A stretch of 64,000 bases of DNA from Streptomyces resistomycificus (GTDB lineage Bacteria > Actinomycetota > Actinomycetes > Streptomycetales > Streptomycetaceae), in the NCBI RefSeq assembly GCF_001514265.1, contig NZ_KQ949006.1, positions 62,001-126,000 on the forward strand, in the 5' to 3' direction. The position numbers and the translations under genes were made by a program. The notes under the pieces were generated by a model. The model worked only from the letters and a program-made list of their open reading frames with translations. It ran no database searches and was not told the DNA's origin. Positions 1-10,599 of the stretch are shown piece after piece (within the stretch, counting starts at the first letter, position 1; every line of letters starts with the position of its first letter).

Positions 1-81
1 AGCGAGGGCGTCCGAGGGTCTCGACGGTGACCGAAAGTGACAGGCGCGTCGCAGCGGGCAACACTGAACCCCAGGTCAGAG

Positions 82-112
82 CCCCTCGGCCATACGCGTT
101 TCCCCCGAGGGG
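82..112. terminator. Hairpin upstream of ettA
   Basis: Inverted repeat CCCCTCGG / CCGAGGGG with a 15-nt loop, about 75 bp before the ettA start. It could end a gene lying left of the window or act as a leader structure for ettA. There is no U-tract, as is usual in this genus. The first 185 bases otherwise show no supportable gene. Confidence 0.35.
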
Positions 113-185
113 TGGCGGTCGGGCAAGATGGGGTGTATCTGCCCACTGCCCACCTGCCAGACTTCAAGCTGCCGGACGGTTTCTC

Positions 186-1850
<1,665 letters not shown>

Positions 1851-1852
1851 TC

Positions 1853-2266
1853 TTGCGGCACATCTACCGCTGCCCGCTGCGCTGGGCGGACATGGACGCG
1901 TACGGCCACGTCAACAACGTGGTCTTCCTCCGCTACCTGGAGGAAGCCCGTATCGACTTCCTGTTCCGCCCGGAGAAGGACTTCAAGCAGGGGTCCGTGG
2001 TGGCGCGTCACGAGATCGACTACAAGCGGCAGCTGGTCCACCGGCACACCCCGGTGGACATCGAGCTGTGGGTCACGGAGATAAGGGCGGCGTCCTTCAC
2101 CATCGCCTACGAGGTGAAGGACGGCGACCAGGTGTACGTGCGGGCTGCCACGGTGATCGTGCCGTTCGACTTCGAGGCGCAGCGGCCGCGCCGGATCACC
2201 CCGGACGAGCGGGAGTTCCTCGAGGGGTACCGGGATGACGCCGAGGAGGAGGCCGTCGCCGCATGA
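1853..2266 (+). CDS. Acyl-CoA thioesterase, 4HBT hotdog fold
   Basis: 137-residue single hotdog-domain protein of the 4-hydroxybenzoyl-CoA thioesterase/YbgC type, expected to hydrolyse acyl-CoA thioesters in the cytoplasm. The family signature is near the N-terminus: RWADMDAYGHVNNVVFLRYLEEAR, in which the Asp of DAYGHVNN is the usual catalytic acid. The TTG at 1853 lies directly after the ettA stop and gives a complete domain. The alternative ATG within the motif would cut the fold. The 3' end overlaps the next start by 4 nt (ATGA), so the pair is translationally coupled. The substrate cannot be told from sequence. Confidence 0.85.
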   Translation: MRHIYRCPLRWADMDAYGHVNNVVFLRYLEEARIDFLFRPEKDFKQGSVVARHEIDYKRQLVHRHTPVDIELWVTEIRAASFTIAYEVKDGDQVYVRAATVIVPFDFEAQRPRRITPDEREFLEGYRDDAEEEAVAA

Positions 2267-2940
2267 CGGTGCTTCACCTCGCCGACGAGGGGGAGGCAGC
2301 GGACCTCGCGGCCTTCCTCTCCCGGCTGCTCCACTACGACCGTGGGGCGGCGGTGCGCCTCCAGGCGGCCGGCACCGCACTCGCCGTCTTCGGGCGGCCG
2401 CCGTCCTTCGAGGTGCTGGCGATCCGCGCGGTGCGGCTCGCCAAGCCCTACGAGGACGGGCTCGACGTCACCCTGGATGTGACGGTGTCCGCGGGTGAGC
2501 TGCTCGAGGCCGTCGACGAGACCGCGGTCACCGCGGCCGTTCCGGCGGCGGTGACCGGGCCGCCGTGGGCGGGGGTGCTGCCGCCGCGTGGCGGCTGGCT
2601 GGAGGAACCGGGGCTGCCGGCGCCGGACGACCTGCGGGCGACGGTCGCCGCGGTGGTCGCGGAATTCCGGTCCCGTACACAGGAGTTGGAGCCCGAACGG
2701 CGTACGCGGGCCGAACTCGACCGGATCGGGCGGGACATCTGGTCCCGGACCGTCGGTGACACGCCGCTGCCGGTACGGGCCGTGCACGCCGCCCAGTCCC
2801 TGGGGTTCCTGCGGTCCATGGAGACCGCCGGGGACCTGGCGTTGCTCTCGTCGGGCGCGTGGCTGCGGCTACGCACGCCGTACGGGTCGATCGCCGTACG
2901 ACGGGCGGGCCTCGGGATGCTGGACGTCAGCGTGCGCTGA
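2263..2940 (+). CDS. Conserved hypothetical protein of actinomycetes
   Basis: 225 residues, acidic to neutral, with no signal peptide or membrane segment. I do not recognise a named domain. The N-terminal half alternates beta-like hydrophobic stretches (AAVRLQAAGTALAVFG, FEVLAIRAVRLA). The middle has a helical segment rich in Arg/Glu (VVAEFRSRTQELEPERRTRAELDRIGRDIW). It starts inside the stop of the thioesterase gene (ATGA overlap), which implies coupled translation. The function is unknown; linkage with ettA and a thioesterase does not suggest a specific role. Confidence 0.8.
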   Translation: MTVLHLADEGEAADLAAFLSRLLHYDRGAAVRLQAAGTALAVFGRPPSFEVLAIRAVRLAKPYEDGLDVTLDVTVSAGELLEAVDETAVTAAVPAAVTGPPWAGVLPPRGGWLEEPGLPAPDDLRATVAAVVAEFRSRTQELEPERRTRAELDRIGRDIWSRTVGDTPLPVRAVHAAQSLGFLRSMETAGDLALLSSGAWLRLRTPYGSIAVRRAGLGMLDVSVR

Positions 2941-3007
2941 GGTCTGACGGTGACGCTCGGGGCGGCGCCTCGGCGAACCCTGTGCGACGCCCGCTGGACC
3001 CCCTTGA

Positions 3008-3973
3008 TCAGTCCCGCTCGCTGTCGTCCGGCCAGACGCCGATGTGGTCCGGTTCCAGTTCCAGGGCCACGCGGTCGCGCATGCCGAGGGCCCGGGTGTA
3101 CTCCGCAGGGAGCTGGAGGCGGCCGGCGCGGTCGAGCATGGCGTACTCGCGGGCCACCACCGTCTCGTGGCCGGTCGTCGCGTCGACCTCGCTGCGACGC
3201 AGCACCTCCGTGGAGGTACGGCCGTCGCGGATGGCCACCGTGCGGCGGACCTCGCCGGCGACCGCCTGGTCGTGCGTGACGATGACGATGGTGGTGCCCA
3301 GCTGTTCGTTCGCGGTGCGGAAGGCGGCGAACACCTGTTCCGCGGTGTGGGAGTCGAGTTCGCCGGTGGGTTCGTCGGCGAGCAGGACCGCGGGGTTGTT
3401 GGCGAGGGCGACGGCGATGGCGGCGCGTTGCTGCTGGCCGCCGGACATCTGGTGCGGGCGGCGGTCTCGGCAGTCGGCGACCTCCAGCAGATCCAGGAGT
3501 TCCAGGGCGCGGTGGGTGGCGTCGCGGCGGGCCCCGCGGGAGCGGGTACGTCCGGACAACTGCAGCGGGAGCGCGGTGTTCTGGGCTGCCGTCAGGTAGG
3601 GCAGCAGGTTGCGCGAGGTCTGCTGCCAGACGAAGCCGACGACTTCCCGGCGGTAGGCGAGGCGGTCCTTCGCGGTCATCGTGAGGAGGTCGCGGCCGGC
3701 CACGCGGGCGGCGCCGGCGGTGGGTGTGTCCAGGCCGGCGAGGATGTTCATGAGGGTGGACTTGCCGCTGCCGGAGGCGCCGACCAGCGCCATGAGTTCG
3801 CCCTCGCGGACCAGGAGGTCGAGGCCCTGGAGGGCTTGGACTTCTATGCCGTCCGTGGTGAAGATGCGGACGAGGCGGTCGCAGGTGATGAGGGCGTCGT
3901 GGCCGTAGGTGGGGCGGTTGCGGTGTGCCGCGGCGCGGTGGGTCAGGTCGGCGAGGGTGGGGTTCGTTGTCAT
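3008..3973 (-). CDS. ABC transporter ATPase (LolD/MacB type) with a SpoVT/AbrB-like C-terminal tail
   Basis: 321-residue ATPase serving the two large FtsX-type permeases encoded upstream (4402-10453). Motifs: Walker A GASGSGKS at residues 65-72, LolD-type Q-loop region FVWQQTSRNLLPYLT, signature MSGGQQQR, Walker B VLLADEP, H-loop VTHD. The last roughly 43 residues (279-321) are an addition: DRAGRLQLPAEYTRALGMRDRV resembles the swapped-hairpin AbrB/SpoVT fold. The ATG at 3973 has an AGGAGA site 6 nt upstream. It is separated from the permease stop by 428 bp filled largely by a 91-bp tandem repeat. A macrolide/lipoprotein-export-like role is family inference; the substrate is unknown. Confidence 0.88.
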   Translation of the reverse strand: MTTNPTLADLTHRAAAHRNRPTYGHDALITCDRLVRIFTTDGIEVQALQGLDLLVREGELMALVGASGSGKSTLMNILAGLDTPTAGAARVAGRDLLTMTAKDRLAYRREVVGFVWQQTSRNLLPYLTAAQNTALPLQLSGRTRSRGARRDATHRALELLDLLEVADCRDRRPHQMSGGQQQRAAIAVALANNPAVLLADEPTGELDSHTAEQVFAAFRTANEQLGTTIVIVTHDQAVAGEVRRTVAIRDGRTSTEVLRRSEVDATTGHETVVAREYAMLDRAGRLQLPAEYTRALGMRDRVALELEPDHIGVWPDDSERD

Positions 3974-4039
3974 CTGGGTCTCCTGAGCGGGTGCCCGGGG
4001 TGGTTGCTGAGGGGTGCGTCGCGCAGCCCGGCGCTGCGG

Positions 4040-4402
4040 GGTGCCGCTGCGCCCACCCGTGCCGCCCCAGCGGCACGACTGCCCGCAGCTGCGGCGGTTG
4101 GGGGTGTTGTGGCGGCTGTGGCGGCTGTGGGGTGTCGCTGCGTCGACCCGTGCCGCCCCAGCGGCACGACTGCCCGCAGCTGCGGCGGTTGGGGGTGTTG
4201 TGGCGGCTGTGGCGGCTGTGGGGTGTCGCTGCGTCGACCCGTGCCGTCCCGGCGGGACGACTGCCTGCAGCTGCGCTGGTTGGGGGTGTTGTGGCGGCTG
4301 TGGCGGCTGTGGGGTGTCGCTGTGTCGACCCGTGCCGGCCCGGTGGGACGACTGCCCGCAGCTGCGGCGGTTGGGGGTGTTGCGGCGGCCGGGTCGGCGG
4401 GT
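4040..4402. repeat. Tandem repeat, four copies of a 91-bp unit with internal palindromes
   Basis: The gap 3974-4401 between the permease stop and the ATPase start contains four head-to-tail units of exactly 91 bp, starting near 4040, 4131, 4222 and 4313. Each holds the palindrome CCGCAGCTGCGG (one base varies in copy 3), a second inverted repeat, and short iterations of GTGGCGGCT. In copies 1 and 2 the second inverted repeat is CGTGCCGC-CCCA-GCGGCACG. In copy 3 it is CGTCCC-GGC-GGGACG, so both arms have changed together. Copy 4 ends at the permease stop codon. The array keeps frames open on both strands by base composition, not by coding. Apart from an RBS before the ATPase, I see nothing else in this gap. 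Confidence 0.9.
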
Positions 4403-7209
4403 CATCGCGCGTCGCCCGCTCTCAGCTCCCGTACCGACCCTCGCCGCCCCGACCACCAGGCCTGACCCACCGCGACACCCACCGCCAGCAGCAGGACCGA
4501 AGCCGCCGGGACCGTCAACGACAGGACGTCCGCGTGGAGTTCGGCCTCGTTGGTGGAGGACGGGGCCGAGGCGAGGGCGAGGGTGGTCAGGTCGACGCCG
4601 GGGGAGAGCAGGCGGATGGCCGCCCAGCCCGTCAGGGCGCCGCCGAGAGCCGCCAGCACGGCCTGGGGGAGGGACTCCAGGATGAGAAGGTGGCGGCCCT
4701 GGGCGCGGGTGAGGCCCATCGTGCGGAGGCGGGCCAGGAGCGCGCCGCGTTCGGGGGCGGCCCGCAGCAGGGCGAGGAGGAGGGCCAGGACGGCGTAGCC
4801 GGTGCCGGCCGCGACCGCGATGGCGTAGACGCGTTCGGCGCCGGACTGGAGGGGCGAGTCGACGAACCCCGCGCGCTCCACGGCCCGCAGCCGGACGGTC
4901 GCCGAGTCGCCCGCCGCCCGGCGCAGCGCCCCCGCGTCCAGACGGTCGCCGGTCACCAGCAGTGCCGTCGGCCGGGCCGCGGTGCGCGGCAGCCCGGCGC
5001 GGTCCACGACCAGGAAGTGGGCGCCGGAGATCGCCGGGGTGCGGTCCCGGACGAGGGTGATCCGGACGGTCACCGTGTTGCCGTCCTCCATCCGGACCGG
5101 GAAGGGACGGGTGCCGTAGGTCGCCGCGGTGGTCGGGGAGGCCAGCGCCGGGAGGGGCGCCGACCCGCGCTCGCCGGAAGCGGTGGCCGACGGGTCGTCT
5201 CCGGAGGCCGGCCCGCCCTTCCCGGCCGTCAACTCCCGCCCCTCGAACCCTCCGATCCCCGTCCGCTCCGTCAACGTCGCGTACGCTCCCGGGTCCACCC
5301 CCACCACCGGCACCGTCACCCGCCCGTCGTCCGGCTTCGCCTGGTACGCGATGCTCGCCTCGGCCAGCCCGCGCACGCCCGGTGTGTGCCGGACACGGTC
5401 GGGCAGGGCGGCCGGGAGGGGCCCGGTGGTCTCGATGCGGGCGTCCGCGCCGACGGCCAGCAGCGCCGCGTGGTCGCGGGCCTCGCGGACCCCGGCGAGG
5501 ACCGAGCCGCCGAAGGCCGCGGTGGTGAGCGCGGTCAGCAGGGCGAGGAGGGGCAGCGCCGCGGGGACGGAGGTGCGGCCCGCGCGGGCCAGCGAGAGGT
5601 GTCCCACCGCGCCGCGCAGCCGGCCGGCCGGGCCGGCCAGCGCGCGCAGCGGGAGCGGGTACAGCCTCACCAGTACCAGCGCCGCGATCACGCCGACCAG
5701 CACCGGTGCCAGGGAGACGAGTTGGTCCCCGCCGGAGCCCGACGTGCCGCGTCGGCGCAGGGTCTCGACCGCGCCGGCCGCCAGGACCACCAGCGTGAGC
5801 TCGGCGACCGTACGGCGCCGGGACGGACGGACGGACGTCACGTCCTCGCGGCCGCCGTGGACGCGTACCGTCCGGTGCGCGGCGGCGGCCCGCAGGGGCA
5901 GGGCGACGCAGGCGAGGGCCGTGACCGCCGCGGCGGCCGGCACGGCGGCCGAGACGCGGGGTGCGGGCAGGGCGAGCAGCGCGGCCGTGAGGCCCAGGGC
6001 ACCCGCGGGGAGGGCGGTCACCGCGGTCTCGGCGAGCAGCCGCCCCGTCAGGCCCCGCAGGGAGGCGCCCCGGGCGCGCAGGAGGGTGAGCTCCAGGCGC
6101 CGGCGGTCGGCGGCCAGGCCGCCCGCCATCAGCAGGACGACGGCGGCGACCGTGCCGGTGCCGAACGCGGCGACGGCGACCAGCGGGTCGACGCCCTCGC
6201 GCAGCCGTGCGTATGCGGTCAGCACGTCGTCGAGGTCGGTGGTGACGTCGACCACGCCCGAGGTGTACTCGTCCGAGAGGCCGCCGACCGTCGAGCGCAC
6301 CTTCCGCAGCGCCGGGCCGGACTCCAGGGAGGCGATGGCGGACCGCAGCCGGTCGACGTCGTGGGCGTGCAGGGCGTCGGTGTCGGGCGCCAACTGCCAG
6401 TAGCTCCAGGGGTTTCCGGGCGTGCCGAGGATCGCGGGGGCCGCCTCGGGGGCGAGCAGGAGGGCGCCGAGCCAGTAGCGGTCCGCGTCCGAGGACGGGC
6501 CGGGCAGGCGGACCAGGGTGGGGGTGCGCAGCAGGGGCTGGGCCGACCAGTAGGGGCCGGCCGGGTCGCGCGGGGTGACGATCGCGGTGACGCGGACGGC
6601 GAGCGGGGCGCGTTCCACGCCGGGTACGTGGATCACCGAGCCCACCTTGATGTGCAGGCTCTCGGCGGTCTCGGCGGTGACCGCGGCCTCGACCTCCGCG
6701 CTCGCCGCGGTCACCTGGCCGTTCGCGCGCGGAAGCCTTCCCTCCCGTACGTCCGCGTGGTCGGCGAGGCCCGCCTGGGCGGCGAGGGACACCTGCGCGG
6801 GCAGACCGGTGGGCCGCGGCAGCCAGGGGTCCCGTGTCACCAGGTCCATGGTCGTGCGCACCCCGTACGCCGACTGGTCGCGGTCGACGGTCAGCGGCGC
6901 GGGAACGAGGGCGCGGACCCGGGCGTCCTGCCGGGCCAGGGCGTCGGGGCGCAGGGCGTCCTCCCGCTGCTTCTGCGGCAGACGCAGGTCCGGGGGCGGC
7001 GCGGCGACCCCCACACCGCTCCGCTCGGGCCGGGCCTGCTCGACCGCCCGGTGCAGGCCGGCGTCGCCGTACCGGTCGACGGCCAGCGGGAACGCGGCGG
7101 CCAGACACGCGGTCGTCGCCACCAGCAGCGCGAGGGCCCAGGCCGCGCCCGGCGCGGTCCGCAGCCGGGTACGGACCCAGGGCGCCAGAGTCGAACCCAC
7201 CTCACTCAC
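4402..7209 (-). CDS. ABC transporter permease, FtsX/MacB type (second subunit)
   Basis: 935-residue membrane protein. An N-terminal helix (WALALLVATTACLAAAFPLAV, residues about 24-44) is followed by a large extracytoplasmic domain. Clusters of three hydrophobic helices come in mid-protein (VAVAAFGTGTVAAVVLLMAGG onward) and at the C-terminus (AVLALLLALLRAAP, VPAASVLLLAVGVAVG). This is the layout of a duplicated FtsX-like permease. The GTG start overlaps the stop of the preceding permease by 8 nt. The stop abuts the 91-bp repeat array. With 7202-10453 and the ATPase at 3008-3973 it forms a heterodimeric exporter of the LolCDE/MacB superfamily. The cargo is unknown. Confidence 0.85.
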   Translation of the reverse strand: MSEVGSTLAPWVRTRLRTAPGAAWALALLVATTACLAAAFPLAVDRYGDAGLHRAVEQARPERSGVGVAAPPPDLRLPQKQREDALRPDALARQDARVRALVPAPLTVDRDQSAYGVRTTMDLVTRDPWLPRPTGLPAQVSLAAQAGLADHADVREGRLPRANGQVTAASAEVEAAVTAETAESLHIKVGSVIHVPGVERAPLAVRVTAIVTPRDPAGPYWSAQPLLRTPTLVRLPGPSSDADRYWLGALLLAPEAAPAILGTPGNPWSYWQLAPDTDALHAHDVDRLRSAIASLESGPALRKVRSTVGGLSDEYTSGVVDVTTDLDDVLTAYARLREGVDPLVAVAAFGTGTVAAVVLLMAGGLAADRRRLELTLLRARGASLRGLTGRLLAETAVTALPAGALGLTAALLALPAPRVSAAVPAAAAVTALACVALPLRAAAAHRTVRVHGGREDVTSVRPSRRRTVAELTLVVLAAGAVETLRRRGTSGSGGDQLVSLAPVLVGVIAALVLVRLYPLPLRALAGPAGRLRGAVGHLSLARAGRTSVPAALPLLALLTALTTAAFGGSVLAGVREARDHAALLAVGADARIETTGPLPAALPDRVRHTPGVRGLAEASIAYQAKPDDGRVTVPVVGVDPGAYATLTERTGIGGFEGRELTAGKGGPASGDDPSATASGERGSAPLPALASPTTAATYGTRPFPVRMEDGNTVTVRITLVRDRTPAISGAHFLVVDRAGLPRTAARPTALLVTGDRLDAGALRRAAGDSATVRLRAVERAGFVDSPLQSGAERVYAIAVAAGTGYAVLALLLALLRAAPERGALLARLRTMGLTRAQGRHLLILESLPQAVLAALGGALTGWAAIRLLSPGVDLTTLALASAPSSTNEAELHADVLSLTVPAASVLLLAVGVAVGQAWWSGRRGSVRELRAGDAR

Positions 7210-10200
7210 CCCCCTGTTCCCGCAACGAGGCCACCGGATCCGCCCGTCGCACCGCCAGCGCCGCCGTGACCAGCACCGGAGGCAGCGCGACCGCCGCCAG
7301 CAGTACGGCGATCCCCCCGGCCGGCAGTTCGACGAGCACCCGGGGCACCGGCCGGGTGGCCTCGGAGGTGAGGACGATCAGGGGGACCACGGCCCGGGTC
7401 AGGACGGTGCCCAGGGCCGCGCCCACCAGCAGGGCCAGCGCCACCAGCACCCCCTGCTCGACGGCGATGGTGCGGGCCAGCCGTCGGCGCGGGGCGCCCA
7501 GCGCGCGCAGTACGGCGAACTCGGCGCCCCGCTCCCGCAGGGAACCCGCCGAGCTCACCGCGAACCCGACCGCGGCCAGCGCCGCCGCCACCCCGGCCGC
7601 AGCGGCGAACGCGGCCTCGGGGCCCGCGCCGAACGGGTCGTCGCGCAGCTGCTCGGCGATCTCGTCGCGGACCACGACCTGTGCCGGATCCATGTCGGGC
7701 CGCGCCCGCAGCGCCGCGGCGACGTCCGCCGCCGCGCCCGGCGCCGTCCGCAGCCACCACTCGGTGGGCGTCACGCTCTCCCCGGACCGCGCCTCCAACA
7801 CCCGGTTCACCGAACGCAGATCGACCACGATCGTCCCTCCGGTGGCCTCCTCGGTGGTCGGCAGCGCCTGTACCGAGCGCACGATCCGCACGGGCAGGGT
7901 GCCGCCGCCGAACGGCAGGTCCACGCGCTGCCCGGCGCGGGCGCCCGCCGAGGCGAGGAACCGGTCGGTCGCGACGGCCGTGACGGCGGGTGGCGGTGGC
8001 TGCGCCGCCCGCAGGCGCAGCGTCAACGACCCGAGGACCCAGGTGTCCTCGGCCGGGACGTAGCCCGTGCCGTACTCGACCGTCGGTGGCCCAGACCGTG
8101 TGCCGAGGCGCGGCTCGGTCGGTTTCGTCCGCTCGTCCGGCGACGACGTCTCGGCGTCACTGGCCGACGTGACCGTCCAGGCGTCCGGCAGGGGCACGCG
8201 GCGTTCCGCCCCCTCGGCGTCGGTGGCCGTCAACGCGTCGACGACGAAACGGTGTCGCTCGGCGCGGCCGATCGGCTGGGGCAGGACCAGTGCGACGCCG
8301 GTGAGCGTGAGCGGACCCGGCGGGACGTCCACGCCCAGGGTGTGGCGGCGGCCGTCGGCGGGCAGTTCGCCGGCCGGGAGCCGGTACGGGGTGCCGTGGC
8401 GGTCCTGCAGGGTGAGGGTGACGTCCGCGGTGGTGCCCGGCCCCGCCGAGTTGTGCAGGGTCGTGGTCAGCCGCAGCCGGGCGGTGCCGGCCGGTACCCT
8501 CGCACCCGCCGACGCGCCCTTCCCCTGCGGGCCCAGCCCCGCCAGCAGCGGCCGTACCGGCTCGGAGGCCAGGTCGGAGCGCATCAGCAGGGCGTCCGCC
8601 GCGTGCGCGGTGTCCAGCGCCAGCACGGTCGCGGTCCGGTCGCCGGACAGCGCGAGCTCCGAGCGGGCGGCGGGGGCCGCCTCTCGTACGCCGGGCACGG
8701 CCGCGTACTCGTCGGTGCGGCCGAGGCCGTCCGCCCCGGCGGCGAGGATCCGCACCGGCACCCCGGCCCGGAAGTCCGCCTGGTCGTTCTGCGAGCGGTC
8801 CCACGAGGAGCCCTGCCCGATCGCCAGCATGCCCAGCGCGACGGCGAGGACCAGCAGCAGCACCGGGCCCGCCCCGCGCATCGGGCGGCGGGCGATCTGC
8901 CAGCCCGCCAGCGCCGTGGTCAGCCCCCGTCCGCCGGCCGCCCGGCGTTCCGCGAGCCGGGCCACCGGCGGCAGCAGCCGTAGCGTCAGTACCGTCCCGG
9001 CCAGCAGCGCGAGCGCGGGCGCCGCCACCAGCAGCGGGTCGACGCCGAGGGCGCGCGTGTCGTCGCCGGTGGCGCCGGAGGTCTGGCGGTCGAGCTGCCA
9101 GTAGGCGACCGCGGCCACCGCCAGCAGCCCTAGGTCGGCGCCCGCGCGGATCGCGGAAGGCAGCGCCCGCGCCCGCCCGGAGGCGAAGGACGAGGTCAGC
9201 GCGGGCAGCGTCACCGCGAGCGCGCAGCCCAGGGCCACCCCCGCCGCCACCAGCCACACCCCCACCCGCCCGCCGGCCGGCACGTCGAGGCGCAGCCCGA
9301 TCCGGGCCAGCGGCCCCTGTCCGGCCAGCAGCCGGGTCAGTGGCCCCGCGAGCAGCGGCGCGCAGACCACCGAGGGGACGGCCAGCAGCAGCGCCTCCAG
9401 CGCGGCCAGGCCCGCGATCCGGCGGCGGGAGGCACCTCGGGCCAGCAACAGCCGTGTCTCACCGGTGCGTTCGGTGCTCAGCAGCCGGGCCACCAGCAGC
9501 AGGGCGCAGGCCGCGAGCAGCGCCAGTTGCAGGGCGACGATCAGCAGCGTGGAGCGGGAGACGAGCAGCGAGCGGTCGACGCGGTCGAGGACGTCAGGCA
9601 GCGCGGTGGTGGCCACGGTGACGCCGCTGAGCGCGGGTTGTTCGCGCAGGGCCGCGTTCTCGGTGCGGGCCGCCTCGCGCAGGGCGTCGATCCGCCCGGT
9701 CGTCAGCGTCGAGAAGTCGGCCGACGCCAGCCAGGCCGACGCCCCGGCGCTCACCGTCCCCCCGGTCAGCACACCCGGATCGGCGAGCAGGGGGCCGTAG
9801 GTGGTGAAGTCGCTCTGCTTGATGCCACGGCCGCCGAGGTCGTCCAGCTTCCAGTACGGCGCGTCCGTCCGGGCGGGACGGTAGAGACCGGTCACGGTGA
9901 CCCGCACCTTCGGGCCGCCGAGCCGGTCGGTGACGGTGAGGCTTTCGCCGGGTCCGAGCCCGAGGCTCCGGGCGGCGGCCTGCGGGAGCGCGACCTCCAC
10001 GGCGCCGGAGGTCCGGGCGGGCGGCCGTCCGGCGACGAAGCGCACCTGGGTCCGGTCCAGGGCCGCGAAGAAGGTCAGATCCGGGTCGCCGGACCGCTCG
10101 GCGGGCGGCTGCAGGGAGCGGGGCAGGGCGTACGGGCCGGAGCGCCGCAGGGTCCGCACGGTCACCGGCAGCCCGTCGAAGGTGCGCTTGGCCGCCTCCC

Positions 10201-10453
10201 GTACGGCGGTGTCGGCGGCCGTACGCCGCTCTGCCGGCACGTCGGCCTTGACGATCAGCGCGGTGTCGACGGCGTTGCGGGGATCACGTAAGGAGTGGCG
10301 CAGGGCCGCGTCACCGATGGCGCCCGAGTAGGCGGCGAGCGTCGCCAGGACGGCCGTGGTCAGCAGGACGGTGAGCAGAGCCGCGGCGAGCAGCAGCCGG
10401 TGCGCCCGGGCCCGCTGGAGGACGAACCCCGCACTTCCCCCTGTCCCCGTCAC
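7202..10453 (-). CDS. ABC transporter permease, FtsX/MacB type (first subunit, TTA-containing)
   Basis: 1083-residue permease with an N-terminal helix (LLLAAALLTVLLTTAVLATLAAY, about 20-42), a long extracytoplasmic domain, FtsX-like helix triplets near residues 300-420 (TLLIVALQLALLAACALLLVARLL) and the C-terminus (FAAAAGVAAALAAVGFAVSSAG; LALLVGAALGTVLTRAVVPLIVL), and a second periplasmic block between them. The start is the GTG at 10453; a GGAGG lies too far upstream to be certain, so the start is only probable. Leu55 is a TTA codon (10289-10291), rare in Streptomyces and read by the bldA tRNA. As first gene of the exporter operon this could restrict the whole transporter to later development. 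Confidence 0.85.
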   Translation of the reverse strand: MTGTGGSAGFVLQRARAHRLLLAAALLTVLLTTAVLATLAAYSGAIGDAALRHSLRDPRNAVDTALIVKADVPAERRTAADTAVREAAKRTFDGLPVTVRTLRRSGPYALPRSLQPPAERSGDPDLTFFAALDRTQVRFVAGRPPARTSGAVEVALPQAAARSLGLGPGESLTVTDRLGGPKVRVTVTGLYRPARTDAPYWKLDDLGGRGIKQSDFTTYGPLLADPGVLTGGTVSAGASAWLASADFSTLTTGRIDALREAARTENAALREQPALSGVTVATTALPDVLDRVDRSLLVSRSTLLIVALQLALLAACALLLVARLLSTERTGETRLLLARGASRRRIAGLAALEALLLAVPSVVCAPLLAGPLTRLLAGQGPLARIGLRLDVPAGGRVGVWLVAAGVALGCALAVTLPALTSSFASGRARALPSAIRAGADLGLLAVAAVAYWQLDRQTSGATGDDTRALGVDPLLVAAPALALLAGTVLTLRLLPPVARLAERRAAGGRGLTTALAGWQIARRPMRGAGPVLLLVLAVALGMLAIGQGSSWDRSQNDQADFRAGVPVRILAAGADGLGRTDEYAAVPGVREAAPAARSELALSGDRTATVLALDTAHAADALLMRSDLASEPVRPLLAGLGPQGKGASAGARVPAGTARLRLTTTLHNSAGPGTTADVTLTLQDRHGTPYRLPAGELPADGRRHTLGVDVPPGPLTLTGVALVLPQPIGRAERHRFVVDALTATDAEGAERRVPLPDAWTVTSASDAETSSPDERTKPTEPRLGTRSGPPTVEYGTGYVPAEDTWVLGSLTLRLRAAQPPPPAVTAVATDRFLASAGARAGQRVDLPFGGGTLPVRIVRSVQALPTTEEATGGTIVVDLRSVNRVLEARSGESVTPTEWWLRTAPGAAADVAAALRARPDMDPAQVVVRDEIAEQLRDDPFGAGPEAAFAAAAGVAAALAAVGFAVSSAGSLRERGAEFAVLRALGAPRRRLARTIAVEQGVLVALALLVGAALGTVLTRAVVPLIVLTSEATRPVPRVLVELPAGGIAVLLAAVALPPVLVTAALAVRRADPVASLREQGGE

Positions 10454-10543
10454 CCGGCCCCCCGCCGTGTTGTCCAGACCTCCGGGTGATGTTGTCAGAG
10501 GGGACGGGCCGCGGGTAAGCGCTTGTGAGCTGGACTTGACCGG

Positions 10544-10582
10544 ATCGTGACCGGAATCCGGAATCGTGCGACCGGAATCCGG
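10544..10582. repeat. Direct repeat with CCGGA/TCCGG symmetry upstream of the exporter operon
   Basis: Two near-identical copies of ATCGTG(CG)ACCGGAATCCGG lie at 10544-10561 and 10563-10582, preceded by a third partial copy (GACCGGATCGTGACCGG). A perfect AAGCGCTT octamer lies at about 10517-10524. The stretch sits in the 146-bp gap between the globin stop and the permease start, where the exporter promoter must be on the minus strand. An operator role is plausible but unproven. Confidence 0.35.
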
Positions 10583-10599
10583 GCCTCAGCGTGGGCGGG

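Noticed and set aside
4040..4402. CRISPR-like array
   Set aside because: The units are contiguous 91-bp tandem copies without unique spacers, and there are no cas genes nearby.
3974..7108. A very long open frame on the minus strand running from the permease region through the 91-bp repeats into the ATPase
   Set aside because: It is a frame kept open by GC-rich composition. The recognisable ATPase starts at an ATG with a proper ribosome site at 3973, and the upstream part is low-complexity Arg/Pro/Gly.
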